Source of the DNA: Butyrivibrio sp.
Lineage (GTDB): Bacteria; Bacillota; Clostridia; Lachnospirales; Lachnospiraceae
Reading direction: 5' to 3'
Assembly: GCA_015056625.1 (NCBI GenBank)
Contig: SVFY01000005.1
Span: 88,810-152,809, forward strand
Length of the DNA: 64,000 nucleotides
Numbering within the stretch: the stretch's first letter is position 1; each line of letters begins with the position of its first letter. The position numbers and the translations under genes are program-made. Positions 25,937 to 34,775 of this stretch are shown one piece after another. The notes beneath the pieces are model-generated. The model was not told where the DNA came from. It did not search any database and was given only the letters and a program-made list of their open reading frames with translations.

Positions 25937-25960
25937 TCATAGAAAAGAGACCTTACTTAA

Positions 25961-26719
25961 ATGGGAAATATTGATAATAAAGAAAAAGAATTTGCAGAGA
26001 TATTAAAGCTTGTCACAAGGACAGCAAGAGAGAACAAAAACGTCATTACAAAAGAGCAGATCGATGAGGCTTTTTCAGAGCTTGATCTTGATGAAAAACA
26101 GCTTTCCATGGTCTATGACTACCTTAAGAGCCACAAGATTGGTGTAGGAAGCGATCCTGGCCTCGATGAGGATCTCAGCACCGAAGAAAAAAACTATCTC
26201 GAAGATTATATTGAGAGCTTAAAATCCATAGACAAGCTTTCTGACGGAGAACTTGAAGCTTTGCAGATGTCAGCTATTGCAGGAGATAAAATCGCTCAGG
26301 ATAAGCTCATTGAAAACTATCTTTCCCTTGTTGTTGACGTTGCGAAAATGTACTCCGAGCAGGGCGTTTTCATTGAGGATCTTATCGGAGAAGGAAATGT
26401 TGCCCTTACAAAGGGCGTAACAATGCTTGAAGCTGTTGGAGAGCCACAGGAAGTAGAGGCTTTTCTCTATAAGCTTATTCTTGATGCCATGGAAAAGATA
26501 ATCCAGGATAATCTATCTGAAGATGCTGGAATGCAGAAGGTTTTAAATCTTGTAAATGAAGTTGCTGATAAGGCGAAAGAGTTGTCAGAAGACCTTAGAA
26601 GAAAAGTCACAGTAGAAGAACTTATGGAAGAGACTGGATGGGAAGAAGACAAGATAAGAGATGCCATTAAGTTTTCCGGAGACAACATCAAGGATATAGA
26701 CAGCGGAGAAAAGAAATAA
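25961..26719 (+). CDS. Sigma-70-like protein lacking region 4
   Basis: This 252-residue protein reads like a shortened primary sigma factor. The N-terminal 50 residues (VITKEQIDEAF) resemble region 1.1. Residues near 80-150 contain a region 1.2/2.1-2.2-like core (NYLSLVVDVAKMY, FIEDLIGEGNVAL). The C-terminal part (VTVEELMEETGWEEDKIRDA) matches a region 3 helix-turn-helix. Region 2.3/2.4 lacks the usual aromatic and basic DNA-melting residues, and region 4, which binds -35, is absent because the protein stops at residue 252. It may bind RNA polymerase without directing promoter recognition. Confidence 0.7.
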   Translation: MGNIDNKEKEFAEILKLVTRTARENKNVITKEQIDEAFSELDLDEKQLSMVYDYLKSHKIGVGSDPGLDEDLSTEEKNYLEDYIESLKSIDKLSDGELEALQMSAIAGDKIAQDKLIENYLSLVVDVAKMYSEQGVFIEDLIGEGNVALTKGVTMLEAVGEPQEVEAFLYKLILDAMEKIIQDNLSEDAGMQKVLNLVNEVADKAKELSEDLRRKVTVEELMEETGWEEDKIRDAIKFSGDNIKDIDSGEKK

Positions 26720-26722
26720 GAA

Positions 26723-27139
26723 ATGAACAATATTGTTAATGAAAATGATTTCAAGTACTACATGCAGGATATTGAAAGATACTATTTTGGAGCTCGCTAC
26801 AGTTATAGCGAGCTTTTAAACAATGAAATGGTCCCTTTCAAGTACAAGACCATAATCACTAAATATCTAAAAGATGAAGTGGATTATGAAACAACTCTTG
26901 AATCCCATCTGTATTATATGAATAGTGAGGGTTTTGACTATAAGATCTACAAACAGTTAAGGTCAAGAGTAAGAACGAGCTTATACAAGAATCCTGACAA
27001 AAGAGAAAAGGGCTTTAAGGAAAAGGTTTATACTATAGAGCAGCTTGCAAGGATAGATAAAGAAGAAAAGGTCAGACTTGGAATAATAGTGAGAGAGCTG
27101 ATCATTTCAAAGCTTGCGCTTTTTGGATTTACAGCATAA
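26723..27139 (+). CDS. Conserved hypothetical protein
   Basis: This 138-residue, charged, Tyr/Lys-rich soluble protein belongs to no family I recognise. Secondary structure looks mainly helical. It starts three bases after the sigma-like gene and shares its transcript, ending at the shared terminator at 27141. The tight coupling makes it a candidate partner or regulator of the sigma-like protein; no catalytic motif, signal peptide or membrane segment is visible. Confidence 0.6.
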   Translation: MNNIVNENDFKYYMQDIERYYFGARYSYSELLNNEMVPFKYKTIITKYLKDEVDYETTLESHLYYMNSEGFDYKIYKQLRSRVRTSLYKNPDKREKGFKEKVYTIEQLARIDKEEKVRLGIIVRELIISKLALFGFTA

Positions 27140-27140
27140 A

Positions 27141-27174
27141 AAAATCACCTGGAAAAACCAGGTGATTTTAATTT
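27141..27174. terminator. Bidirectional intrinsic terminator
   Basis: A perfect 12-bp stem, AAAATCACCTGG (27141-27152) with CCAGGTGATTTT (27158-27169), has a five-base loop and is A-flanked on one side and T-rich on the other. It serves the plus-strand hypothetical and the minus-strand rpmB. Confidence 0.88.
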
Positions 27175-27191
27175 TCTTGTTCAAGTAGCGA

Positions 27192-27377
27192 TTAAGCTCT
27201 CTCGACTTTGTTAGATCTAAGGCAGCTTGAGCAAACATTCATTCTCTGTGTGTTTCCGTTAATCTTAACAGCAACATGCTGAACGTTAGACTTCCAAACT
27301 CTGTTAGATCTTCTATGAGAATGGCTTACGTTGTTACCGAAATGAACGCCCTTGCCACAAATTTCACATTTAGCCAT
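27192..27377 (-). CDS. rpmB: 50S ribosomal protein L28
   Basis: This 61-residue L28 begins MAKCEICGKG and has the zinc-type pattern with two Cys pairs (CEIC, CSSC); SHRRSNRVW is the conserved rRNA-contact segment. AAGGAGGTG precedes the start on the minus strand. It has its own promoter upstream (27447-27475) and the shared terminator at 27141. Confidence 0.97.
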   Translation of the reverse strand: MAKCEICGKGVHFGNNVSHSHRRSNRVWKSNVQHVAVKINGNTQRMNVCSSCLRSNKVERA

Positions 27378-27446
27378 TTTGACACCTCCTTATAAGCCAT
27401 GTTTGTTCTAATAGCAATTTTGCGCAGAATTATCCGCAACATTGAT

Positions 27447-27475
27447 ATATTAGCAAAAAACAATTTGGATTGCAA
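27447..27475 (-). promoter_or_regulatory. Promoter of rpmB
   Basis: On the minus strand, TTGCAA (27475-27470) and TAATAT (27452-27447) are 17 bases apart, giving a leader of about 60 bases. Confidence 0.6.
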
Positions 27476-27566
27476 GTGGAATATTAAAAATAATGGTTTA
27501 TTTTTTTTAAAGCTTCATTTATAATTCAATGTGGTATGCAAAAACACTGCATAAAGGAGGACATAT

Positions 27567-27929
27567 ATGAAGGCTTCAGTATTAAATACTCACATGGGAA
27601 ATATTTCCATTGATAATGAAGTTATTGCCCAGTATGCTGGCGCTGTTGCCATGGAGTGCTTTGGCATTGTTGGTATGGCCAATGTAAATGTTAAGGATGG
27701 ACTTGTTAGTCTTTTAAAGCTTGATTCTATGACAAGAGGTATCAATGTAACTCTTGATGAGAACAACAAGTTAAAGCTTGATTTTCATGTAATTGTTTCA
27801 TACGGTGTTAGTATTTCAGCTGTCTCAGAAAACCTTATTGATACTGTTAAGTATAAGGTAGAAGAGTTTACAGGTTTAGAGATAGAGAAGATCAATATTT
27901 ATGTAGAAGGCGTTCGCGTCATCGACTAA
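27567..27929 (+). CDS. Asp23/Gls24 family envelope-stress-type protein
   Basis: This 120-residue Asp23/Gls24 family (DUF322) protein carries the N-terminal GNISIDNEVIAQYAG and central FHVIVSYGVSI signatures. The gene commonly precedes fakA in Firmicutes, as here (fakA starts 30 bases later). Members associate with membrane-anchored partners and are linked to fatty-acid/envelope homeostasis; its exact role here is unknown. AAAGGAGG precedes ATG 27567, and a TATGCA/TGCATA hairpin (27535-27552) lies just ahead of it. TATAAT at 27520-27525 is a likely -10. Confidence 0.88.
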   Translation: MKASVLNTHMGNISIDNEVIAQYAGAVAMECFGIVGMANVNVKDGLVSLLKLDSMTRGINVTLDENNKLKLDFHVIVSYGVSISAVSENLIDTVKYKVEEFTGLEIEKINIYVEGVRVID

Positions 27930-27959
27930 ACAGACCGAAGGTTTATGGAGGATATTGTT

Positions 27960-29735
27960 TTGAGTAATAATGTTATTGACGCGAAGATGCTCTCTAAGAT
28001 GTTCCTTAGCGGAGCGAAAAATCTTGACGCTAAAAAAGAGTGGATCAACGAACTTAACGTTTTCCCGGTTCCTGATGGCGATACAGGTACGAACATGACC
28101 ATGACAATCATGTCTGCAGCCAAGGAAGTTCAGTCAATTTCAGATTCATCCAATATGGAGGCTATCTGTAAGGCAATCTCATCAGGTTCCCTTAGAGGAG
28201 CAAGAGGTAACTCAGGTGTTATCTTATCCCAGCTCCTTAGAGGTTTTACCAAGGTTGTAAAACAGCACGATGAGCTTACAGTAAATGTTCTTGCAGAGTC
28301 ATTTGAGAAGGGTGTTGAAACTGCTTATAAGGCAGTTATGAAGCCCAAGGAGGGAACAATACTTACTGTAGCTAAGGGCGCAAGTGAGAAGGCCCACGAG
28401 CTTGCTATGGAAGGCTGCGATGATATCGAAACCTTCTGCAGACAGGTAATTGATTACGCTGATGAGGTACTTAGTAAGACTCCTGATATGCTTCCTGTAC
28501 TTAAACAGGCTGGCGTAGTAGATTCAGGCGGACAGGGACTTGTCCAGGTAATGAAAGGCGCTCTTGATGGTTACCTTGGAAAAGAGATCGATGTAACCAT
28601 TACTGAAGAGGATGTTAAGCCAGCTAAGGATACTTCCAAGACTCAGTCTACAGAGGATATCAAGTTTGGCTACTGCACAGAGTTTATCGTGCTTTTGAAC
28701 AAGCCTTTAAACGTCAAGCAGGAGATAGATTTCAAGGGCTTCCTTGAGTCAATTGGTGACAGCATCGTAATGGTTGCAGATGATGAGATCTGCAAGGTGC
28801 ATGTACATTCCAATGATCCTGGACTTGCAATCCAGAGAGCACTTATGTATGGTCAGCTCTCCAATATGAAGATCGACAATATGTGGATGGAGCACAGAGA
28901 GAAGCTCTTCCATGAAAATAAAGACGGCTCCTGGTCTGAGATCAAGACAGAAGTTAACGGAGCTGCTGAGATGACTCCAACTTACTCAGCTGGTGATGAT
29001 ATCCCTCTTGGGGATAAGGTTGAGCTAAGTGATACAGCAGACGAAGTTCCTGCTGGTCCAAGAAAAGACGTTGGATTTGTCACAGTTTGTGCAGGCTCAG
29101 GACTTGCTGATATTTTCAGAGGCCTCGGCGTAGACTACGTAATAGAAGGCGGTCAGACAATGAACCCAAGTACTGCAGACATTCTTGATGCAGTAGCCAA
29201 GGTCAATGCTGACACAGTAATTATTCTTCCAAACAATAAAAACATCATTCTTGCAGCTAATCAGGCAGCTATAATGTCTGAGGATTCTGAAGACGGCAAG
29301 AAGATAGTAGTTGTTCCAAGCAAGACAGTACCACAGGGAATCACAGCAATCATCAACTATGTACCAGATGCAGCTCTTGATGACAATATTGCTTCCATGA
29401 ACGATTCTCTTTCTACTGTTGCAACCGGTGAAGTTACCTATGCAGTAAGAGATACTGTTATTGATGATGTCACCATCAAGCAGGGCGATTATATGGGAAT
29501 CGGCGACAAGGGAATCATTGGAGTTGGCTCAGACATCGCAGATGTTGCATTCGACATGCTTGAAAAGATGATGAACGATGATAAAGAACTTATCAGCGTT
29601 TACTACGGTGATGAGGTTAAAGAAGTTGATGCCAACGCACTTAGAGACCGCATCGCTTCAAGATTCCCAGACTGTGATGTGGAGCTTCAGTTTGGTGGTC
29701 AGCCTATTTATTACTATATTGTATCTGCTGAATAA
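27960..29735 (+). CDS. fakA: Fatty acid kinase catalytic subunit FakA (YloV, DhaL domain)
   Basis: This 591-residue protein has an N-terminal DhaL/DAK2 kinase domain (NVFPVPDGDTGTNM, the ADP/Mg-binding motif), a middle domain and a C-terminal EDD-like domain. FakA phosphorylates exogenous fatty acids held by FakB (DegV-type) proteins. I chose TTG 27960 because GGAGG (27947-27951) lies eight bases upstream; the in-frame ATG at 27945 overlaps that site and has no ribosome binding site of its own. A degV/fakB-type gene lies at 31931, after recG. Confidence 0.9.
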   Translation: MSNNVIDAKMLSKMFLSGAKNLDAKKEWINELNVFPVPDGDTGTNMTMTIMSAAKEVQSISDSSNMEAICKAISSGSLRGARGNSGVILSQLLRGFTKVVKQHDELTVNVLAESFEKGVETAYKAVMKPKEGTILTVAKGASEKAHELAMEGCDDIETFCRQVIDYADEVLSKTPDMLPVLKQAGVVDSGGQGLVQVMKGALDGYLGKEIDVTITEEDVKPAKDTSKTQSTEDIKFGYCTEFIVLLNKPLNVKQEIDFKGFLESIGDSIVMVADDEICKVHVHSNDPGLAIQRALMYGQLSNMKIDNMWMEHREKLFHENKDGSWSEIKTEVNGAAEMTPTYSAGDDIPLGDKVELSDTADEVPAGPRKDVGFVTVCAGSGLADIFRGLGVDYVIEGGQTMNPSTADILDAVAKVNADTVIILPNNKNIILAANQAAIMSEDSEDGKKIVVVPSKTVPQGITAIINYVPDAALDDNIASMNDSLSTVATGEVTYAVRDTVIDDVTIKQGDYMGIGDKGIIGVGSDIADVAFDMLEKMMNDDKELISVYYGDEVKEVDANALRDRIASRFPDCDVELQFGGQPIYYYIVSAE

Positions 29736-29742
29736 AACTATT

Positions 29743-29770
29743 AAGCCGGGCTTTGTGTCCGGCTTTTTGT
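29743..29770 (+). terminator. Intrinsic terminator after fakA
   Basis: AAGCCGG (29743-29749) pairs with CCGGCTT (29759-29765), followed by a T-rich tail. Confidence 0.8.
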
Positions 29771-29795
29771 TTATTTGAATGTTTAGGGGATTATT

Positions 29796-31865
29796 TTGGG
29801 GAAAAGAGAACTCGAAGAAAGTGTAATTTCATTAAAGGGAATTGGAGAAAAGACAGGGAAACTTTTTAACAAAGTTGGTGTTTATAACTGCGACGATCTG
29901 ATCCACTATTTTCCAAGAGGCTATGATAAGTTTGATGCGCCGCAAAAAGCCTGTGATCTTAAGGCTAATGTGGTTTTATCATCAAGGCTTACAATTATCG
30001 GAAGCATCACTAAAAGGCGTGTAAGAAATCTTTCTATTACAGCCTTTGAAGCTGCGGATGAAACTGGCAGGGTGAAGATAGTCTTTTTTAATGCGCCATA
30101 CCTTGCAAGTTCGCTAAAATCAGGAACAACTTATATATTCAGGGGAATGGTGAGAAAGAAGGGAAATTTCTTTTCCATGGACCATCCCAAAATGTATAAG
30201 GAAGAGGAATATGCCACTTTAATGGGAAAGCTTCAGCCAAGATATCCCCTGACAAAGGGGCTTTCAAATAATACAGTAAAAAAGGCCGTTGAAAAGGCAT
30301 TTATAAATATAGGAGCCTTGGAAGAGTTCATTCCGGAGGATATTTTAAAGAGGCTCGATCTTATGAGTTACTCTGACGCACTTCGTGGAATTCATTTCCC
30401 AAGCGGCGATCTAAGCCTTGAGGATGCCAGAAGAAGACTTGCTTATAACGAATTTTTGCTGTTTGTTTTAAGACTTCGCTTCCTTAAACAAAACTCTGAC
30501 GAAGTAGAGAACACTTCAAAAATGATCGAGGTTGCTGAAACAAACAGGCTTATGGAGCAGCTTCCCTATGAACTTACCAGTGCTCAGAAAAGAGCCTGGA
30601 ATGATATTGTTTCTGACTTATCAGGTCCCTATGTGATGAACAGATTGATACAGGGAGATGTTGGTTCTGGTAAGACGATCCTTGCATTTTTAGCTCTTTT
30701 AATGACTGCTGGAAACGGCTATCAGGGCGCCATGATGGCTCCTACTGAAGTATTGGCTGCCCAGCATTATGAGACATTTAATGCTCTTATAAAAAAGTAT
30801 AATATCAAAAACTTTAACATAGCTCTTTTGACAGGCTCACTTCCTTCTGGTGCCAAAAAAGAAGTTCAAAGGCGCATAAGAGAAGGAGAAGTCAATTGTA
30901 TAATTGGCACAAATGCGCTTATACAGGATAAAGTACAGTACAAGAACCTTGCTTTAGTTGTAACTGATGAGCAGCACAGATTTGGAGTACGTCAAAGGGG
31001 AGCTTTATCGGGTAAGGGCCTCAATACCCATGTCCTTGCCATGAGTGCAACTCCTATACCAAGGACCCTTGCTATTATCCTTTATGGCGATCTTCACATT
31101 TCAATAGTTGATGAGAAGCCATTTGGCAGACTTCCTATAAAAAACTGCGTTGTAGGACCAGAATATCGTGAAACTGCCTATAAATTCATAGCAGAGCAGG
31201 TATCAAAAGGCTGTCAGGTGTATGTTATCTGCCCTATGATCGAGCAGGGAGAGCTTGATGGCGTTGAGAATGTCATGGACTATTCGGAGATTTTAAGATC
31301 AGCACTTCCTTCAGATGTACGTATCAGCGTTCTTCACGGAAAAATGAAGCCCGAGAAGAAGGATGAGATCATGGAATCCTTTGGAAGAGGGGAGATCGAT
31401 GTGCTTGTTTCTACAACCGTTATCGAAGTTGGTATCAATGTTCCAAATGCCACAGTTATGATGGTCGAAAATGCCGAGAGATTCGGGCTTTCACAGCTTC
31501 ATCAGCTAAGGGGAAGAGTAGGAAGAGGAAAGCAGCAGTCTTACTGCATATTTATCAATTCCTCTGACGATGAAGATGCAGCAAAGAGGTTGGATATCAT
31601 GAACAGATCCAATGACGGCTTTGTTATTGCAGAAGAGGACTTAAAGCAGAGAGGACCTGGAGATCTTTTTGGCGTAAGGCAGAGCGGAGAAATGAACTTT
31701 AAGCTTGGCGATATCTACCACGATAGTGACCTGGTAAAAGAGTCTGCCATGGATGCTGACAGGATTTTATCATCTGATCCTGACATGTCTCTTCCACAAC
31801 ATGCTGTGCTTAGAGATGTGCTCAATACAAAATCTGCAAATTTTGTTGACTTTACAACTTTATAA
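29796..31865 (+). CDS. recG: ATP-dependent DNA helicase RecG
   Basis: This 689-residue RecG drives branch migration and replication fork regression. It has an N-terminal wedge/OB domain (residues 1-250), Walker A GDVGSGKT, the DEQH box (DEQHRFGV), and the C-terminal helicase motifs including QLRGRVGRG. It starts at TTG 29796 with TAGGGGA upstream. The degV gene follows after about 65 bases that contain a structured leader. Confidence 0.96.
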   Translation: MGKRELEESVISLKGIGEKTGKLFNKVGVYNCDDLIHYFPRGYDKFDAPQKACDLKANVVLSSRLTIIGSITKRRVRNLSITAFEAADETGRVKIVFFNAPYLASSLKSGTTYIFRGMVRKKGNFFSMDHPKMYKEEEYATLMGKLQPRYPLTKGLSNNTVKKAVEKAFINIGALEEFIPEDILKRLDLMSYSDALRGIHFPSGDLSLEDARRRLAYNEFLLFVLRLRFLKQNSDEVENTSKMIEVAETNRLMEQLPYELTSAQKRAWNDIVSDLSGPYVMNRLIQGDVGSGKTILAFLALLMTAGNGYQGAMMAPTEVLAAQHYETFNALIKKYNIKNFNIALLTGSLPSGAKKEVQRRIREGEVNCIIGTNALIQDKVQYKNLALVVTDEQHRFGVRQRGALSGKGLNTHVLAMSATPIPRTLAIILYGDLHISIVDEKPFGRLPIKNCVVGPEYRETAYKFIAEQVSKGCQVYVICPMIEQGELDGVENVMDYSEILRSALPSDVRISVLHGKMKPEKKDEIMESFGRGEIDVLVSTTVIEVGINVPNATVMMVENAERFGLSQLHQLRGRVGRGKQQSYCIFINSSDDEDAAKRLDIMNRSNDGFVIAEEDLKQRGPGDLFGVRQSGEMNFKLGDIYHDSDLVKESAMDADRILSSDPDMSLPQHAVLRDVLNTKSANFVDFTTL

Positions 31866-31897
31866 AAGTAAACTTAATCTATCATATTAGTGAAAAT

Positions 31898-31930
31898 AGG
31901 AGGAATGTCGGCACTTGCCGGCTTATTGAC
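31898..31930 (+). promoter_or_regulatory. Hairpin between ribosome binding site and start codon of degV
   Basis: AGGAGG (31898-31903) is 27 bases from the degV ATG (31931), too far for normal initiation. The gap contains a 6-bp stem, GTCGGC (31907-31912) with GCCGGC (31917-31922), and tetraloop ACTT. Folding it would shorten the effective spacing to about 11 bases. A 14-codon overlapping reading frame also starts at ATG 31905. Confidence 0.5.
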
Positions 31931-32800
31931 ATGTCTAAGATTGCTATAATTACAGACAGTAACAGCGGAATAACCCAAAAACAGGGAGAAGAGCTCGGGA
32001 TTTTTGTTGTACCAATGCCTTTTATGATCAATGGTCAGGAGTTTTTTGAAGACATCAATCTGACCCAGTCCCAGTTCTACGAGAAACTAGCTGAAGATGC
32101 AGATGTATCAACAAGCCAGCCAACACCTGATTCCCTTATGACTCTCTGGGACAAAGTGCTGAAGGACTATGAACAGATAATCTATATTCCCATGAGCAGC
32201 GGACTTTCAGGCTCCTGCCAGAGCGCATATATGATAGCTCAGGAAGAATACAAAGGAAAAGTGTTCGTTGTCGACAATCAGAGAATATCAGTAACACAGA
32301 GGCAGTCAGCTATTGATGCCAAGGCAATGGCAGATGCAGGTCTTTCTGCAGAAGATATCAAAAACAAGCTCCTTGAGACCAAGATGGAATCCAGCATCTA
32401 CATCATGCTTGACACCCTTTATTACCTTAAAAAGGGCGGAAGAATAACACCTGCAGCTGCTGCTCTTGGAACACTTCTCAGACTTAAACCTGTTCTTCAG
32501 ATCCAGGGTGAGAAGCTTGACGCATTTGCCAAGGCAAGAACCACAGCCCAGGGCAAAAACATTATGATAAATGCCATAAAAGCAGATATTGAAACAAGAT
32601 TTGGCGGCATGGAAAAGGGCGATTTCTGGATTGCTGGTGCTTATACCAACAATCTTGAGGCTGCTACTGAGTGGAAAAAAGAAGTTGAAGCTGCAATTCC
32701 TGGTTTTGATATGCATCTTGATCCACTTTCACTTTCAGTTGGATGTCACATTGGACCTGGTGCACTTGCTGTAACAGTCACCAGAAAAATCCATTTCTGA
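31931..32800 (+). CDS. DegV family fatty-acid-binding protein (FakB-type)
   Basis: This 289-residue DegV protein has the lipid-headgroup motif STSQPTP near residue 60, the central SSGLSGSCQSA, and HIGPGALAV at the C-terminus, all typical of FakB. FakB proteins bind a fatty acid and present it to FakA for phosphorylation, and fakA is about 2 kb upstream. Which acyl chain it prefers cannot be read from sequence. Its ribosome binding site lies unusually far upstream across a hairpin. Confidence 0.9.
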   Translation: MSKIAIITDSNSGITQKQGEELGIFVVPMPFMINGQEFFEDINLTQSQFYEKLAEDADVSTSQPTPDSLMTLWDKVLKDYEQIIYIPMSSGLSGSCQSAYMIAQEEYKGKVFVVDNQRISVTQRQSAIDAKAMADAGLSAEDIKNKLLETKMESSIYIMLDTLYYLKKGGRITPAAAALGTLLRLKPVLQIQGEKLDAFAKARTTAQGKNIMINAIKADIETRFGGMEKGDFWIAGAYTNNLEAATEWKKEVEAAIPGFDMHLDPLSLSVGCHIGPGALAVTVTRKIHF

Positions 32801-32840
32801 ATATAAATTGTATGAAAAAATGTTTTAAAGGGGTTATCTA

Positions 32841-34763
32841 ATGTCATTACAAGAAAATTATGATGCTTCCAGCATTACCGTCCTTGAGGGCCTTGAGGCT
32901 GTAAGAAAGCGCCCTGGAATGTACATAGGAAGCGTCACCACCAGAGGACTTAATCACCTTGTCTACGAGATAGTGGACAATGCTGTAGATGAGCATCTGG
33001 CAGGTTTTTGTACAAGAATCTATGTATGTCTCGAGGCTGATGGCAGTGCAACTGTAGAAGACAACGGCCGAGGCATTCCTGTTGGTATGCACGCAAAGGG
33101 CGTTTCTGCTGAGCGTGTAGTTCTTACCATGCTCCACGCAGGTGGTAAATTCGATAATAACGCATATAAAACAAGTGGAGGACTTCACGGTGTAGGTTCT
33201 TCGGTTGTTAACGCGCTCTCAAAAAGAATGAGCGTAAGAGTTAAAAAAGACGGACTTATCTATGAGGATGCTTACGAGAGAGGCATTCCTACAGTTGAGC
33301 TTATAAATGGCCTTCTTCCTTCTGTTGGAACAACAAAGGATACAGGAACATGTATCAATTTCCTTCCTGATGACGAGATTTTTGAAAAGACAAGATTCAG
33401 AGAGGATGATATAAAGTCAAGGCTTCATGAAACAGCCTACTTAAATCCCAAGCTAACAATAGTATTTGAGGATAAAAGGCCTGGAGTTGAAGAGTATATT
33501 GAATTCCATGAGCCTGACGGTATCACTGGATTTATCAGAGATATGAATAAGTCCAAGGAGTCTGTAACTGACGTTATATCTTTTAGCGGAGAGAGCGAAG
33601 GTATTGAGATTGAGGCTGCTTTCCAGTATGTAAACGAATTCCATGAAGAGGTTCTTGGTTTTTGTAATAACATCTATAACGCTGAAGGTGGTACACATCT
33701 TACAGGCTTTAAGACCATGTTTACCAATATCATCAATCAGTATGCAAGAGAGCTGGGAATCCTTAAGGACAAGGACGTCAACTTTACAGGTACTGATGTA
33801 AGAAATGGTATGACAGCAGTTATTTCCATCAAGCACCCGGATCCAAGATTTGAAGGTCAGACCAAGACCAAGCTTGATAACCAGGATGCTGCCAAGATCG
33901 TATCTAAGATAACGGGTGAGGAAGTCAGCAGATTTTTTGACAGAAACCTTGAAACCTTAAAGGCTGTTATTGGCTGCGCTGAAAAGGCTGCCAAGATCCG
34001 TAAGACAGAAGAAAAAGCAAAGACAAACATGCTTACCAAGCAAAAGTATTCTTTTGATTCAAATGGTAAGCTGGCTAACTGCATCAGCAAGGATGCTTCC
34101 AAGTGTGAGATATTTATTGTAGAGGGAGATTCTGCGGGCGGTTCAGCAAAGATGGCCAGGGACCGCAACTATCAGGCTATTCTTCCTATAAGAGGTAAGA
34201 TCTTAAATGTAGAGAAGGCCAGCATCGATAAGGTGCTTGCTAATGCAGAAATAAAGACAATGATAAATGCCTTTGGATGCGGATTTTCAGAAGGCTATGG
34301 CAATGACTTTGATATAAACAAGCTCCGCTACGATAAGATCATCATCATGTCCGATGCGGACGTAGACGGTGAGCATATTGCAACACTGCTTCTTACTTTG
34401 TTCTACAGGTTTATGCCAGAGCTCATTTTCCAGGGACATGTATATCTTGCCATGCCACCACTATACAAGGCTCTTCCTGCCAAGGGAAAAGAAGAATACC
34501 TGTACGACGACGTAGCTCTTTCAAAATACAGAAAGACTCACAAAGGTAATTTCACTCTTCAGAGATACAAAGGTTTAGGTGAAATGGACCCTGAGCAGCT
34601 TTGGGAGACAACCCTTGATCCAGAAAGAAGACTCCTTAAGCTGGTAGAGATAGAAGATGCCAAGATGGCTTCTCAGATGACTGAGCTCCTTATGGGAGTT
34701 GATGTTCCACCAAGAAAAGAATTTATCCATCAGCATGCAACTGATGCAGAGCTTGATATTTAA
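32841..34763 (+). CDS. parE: Type II DNA topoisomerase, ATPase (B-type) subunit, probably topoisomerase IV ParE
   Basis: This 640-residue GyrB/ParE protein has a GHKL ATPase with the Asn-containing VDNAVDEH helix, a transducer domain, TOPRIM with EGDSAGG and DADVDGEH, and the C-terminal QRYKGLGEMDPEQLWETT motif. Twelve bases separate it from the A-type subunit gene. The partner lacks a clear GyrA-box, so topoisomerase IV is favoured over gyrase, but the B subunit alone does not discriminate. AAAGGGG precedes ATG 32841. Confidence 0.82.
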   Translation: MSLQENYDASSITVLEGLEAVRKRPGMYIGSVTTRGLNHLVYEIVDNAVDEHLAGFCTRIYVCLEADGSATVEDNGRGIPVGMHAKGVSAERVVLTMLHAGGKFDNNAYKTSGGLHGVGSSVVNALSKRMSVRVKKDGLIYEDAYERGIPTVELINGLLPSVGTTKDTGTCINFLPDDEIFEKTRFREDDIKSRLHETAYLNPKLTIVFEDKRPGVEEYIEFHEPDGITGFIRDMNKSKESVTDVISFSGESEGIEIEAAFQYVNEFHEEVLGFCNNIYNAEGGTHLTGFKTMFTNIINQYARELGILKDKDVNFTGTDVRNGMTAVISIKHPDPRFEGQTKTKLDNQDAAKIVSKITGEEVSRFFDRNLETLKAVIGCAEKAAKIRKTEEKAKTNMLTKQKYSFDSNGKLANCISKDASKCEIFIVEGDSAGGSAKMARDRNYQAILPIRGKILNVEKASIDKVLANAEIKTMINAFGCGFSEGYGNDFDINKLRYDKIIIMSDADVDGEHIATLLLTLFYRFMPELIFQGHVYLAMPPLYKALPAKGKEEYLYDDVALSKYRKTHKGNFTLQRYKGLGEMDPEQLWETTLDPERRLLKLVEIEDAKMASQMTELLMGVDVPPRKEFIHQHATDAELDI

Positions 34764-34775
34764 TGATAGGAAACA

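Noticed and set aside
27945..27959. ATG start for fakA
   Set aside because: The ATG overlaps the GGAGG that is well placed for TTG 27960 and has no ribosome binding site of its own.
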